From contig JANQGN010000113.1 of the NCBI GenBank assembly GCA_028277295.1, positions 1-5,573 on the forward strand: a stretch of 5,573 nucleotides of DNA. The letters run 5' to 3'. Made by a program: the position numbers and the translations under genes. Position 1 is the first letter of the stretch. Every line of letters starts with the position of its first letter. This stretch comes from Rhodospira sp. (lineage in GTDB: Bacteria; Pseudomonadota; Alphaproteobacteria; Rhodospirillales; Rhodospirillaceae). Under the pieces are notes generated by a model that was given only the letters and a program-made list of their open reading frames with translations, had not been told where the DNA came from and ran no database searches. Positions 5,160 through 5,573 of the stretch are shown here, piece by piece.

Positions 5160-5573
5160 ATGCCCCCCGCTCTCGTTCCGCCCACCTTGCCCGTGTCCGC
5201 CATCCCCTATGCCCTTCGGCCCGAGGCGGCCGGGGACACCCCTGCCCTTGACGCCCTGCTGGACCGGGCCTTTGGCGCCGACCGGCACGCCAAGCGCTCC
5301 TACGCCTATCGCCAGGGCATCGCCCCCCTGGCCGATCTGGGCTTCGTGGCCACGCGGCCCGATGACACGGTCATCGGCACCCTGCGGTTCTGGCCCGTAC
5401 AGGTCGGCGATGCCGGCCATCCGGCCGTCCTGTTGGGGCCGATCGCCGTCGAGCCGGAGTTGAAGGGCCTGGGTATCGGCAAGGCGCTGATGCGCAAGGG
5501 CCTGTTCGAGGCGCGGCGGCACGGCCACGGGCTGGTCGTGCTGGTGGGGGACCTGTCCTACTATCGGGTCTTC
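5160..5573 (+). CDS. GNAT family N-acetyltransferase (YhbS-like), N-terminal part
   Basis: Cytosolic acetyltransferase that would move an acetyl group from acetyl-CoA to an amine; substrate unknown. The 138 codons present run to the window end, so the C-terminus is missing. The fold order is visible: alpha-1 region ALDALLDRAFG (29-39), beta strands DLGFVAT and VIGTLRFWPVQV (59-82), then motif A from LLGPIAVEPELKGLGIGKALM (91-111), with the acetyl-CoA pyrophosphate-binding loop KGLGIGKA (Q/R-x-x-G-x-G/A type) at 102-109. LVVLVGDLSYYRVF (125-138) matches the strand and Tyr-Tyr-x-x-Phe of YhbS-like (COG3153-type) enzymes. ATG at 5160 is preceded by AGGA (5145-5148), 11 bases away. A GTG at codon 12 is an alternative start closer to the conserved region. 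It stands about 84 bases after a palindromic repeat. Confidence 0.9.
   Translation, partial: MPPALVPPTLPVSAIPYALRPEAAGDTPALDALLDRAFGADRHAKRSYAYRQGIAPLADLGFVATRPDDTVIGTLRFWPVQVGDAGHPAVLLGPIAVEPELKGLGIGKALMRKGLFEARRHGHGLVVLVGDLSYYRVF

Noticed and set aside
5118..5528. 136-codon minus-strand frame opposite the GNAT gene
   Set aside because: The plus-strand frame has clear acetyltransferase motif A; the antisense frame has none.

Overview
The window looks like chromosomal DNA from a GC-rich alphaproteobacterium, probably of the Rhodospirillales type. This is inferred from very high GC at third codon positions, a DUF2336 protein (a family largely alphaproteobacterial), and a TTAGAGCA...TGCTCTAA palindromic element of a kind seen dispersed in alphaproteobacterial genomes. 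Species cannot be fixed from sequence alone. No rRNA, tRNA, CRISPR array, transposase or phage gene was seen.

Layout. Bases 1-723 (minus strand) hold the first 241 codons of lepA (EF-4 GTPase), cut by the window edge. Bases 724-1033 are a divergent intergenic region with an AT-rich promoter-like island (about 886-960) and a strong leader hairpin (978-1014). Bases 1034-2275 (plus) encode a 413-residue DUF2336 protein of unknown function with a Gly/Asn repeat tail. Bases 2276-2775 are non-coding and carry a nested inverted-repeat element (2547-2649). Bases 2776-4068 (plus) encode a 12-helix MFS transporter. It is followed by a small two-helix membrane protein (4134-4523) and, four bases later, a possible 46-codon Cys/His-bearing small ORF (4528-4668), closed by a perfect GC-rich hairpin (4691-4714). 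Bases 4669-5159 are mostly intergenic, with a second palindromic element (4969-5075). Bases 5160-5573 (plus) start a GNAT acetyltransferase that runs off the window.

How the parts relate. There is no obvious shared pathway: lepA is a housekeeping translation factor, and DUF2336, MFS and GNAT are single accessory genes. The MFS gene, small membrane protein and 46-codon ORF lie in the same direction and may be co-transcribed. The two repeat elements sit in the two longest plus-strand gaps, upstream of the MFS and GNAT genes, as expected for dispersed non-coding repeats.

I did not find convincing evidence of a new multi-gene system. The items most worth a second look are the coupled 46-codon ORF, the two nested palindromic elements, and the leader hairpin just before the DUF2336 ribosome-binding site.
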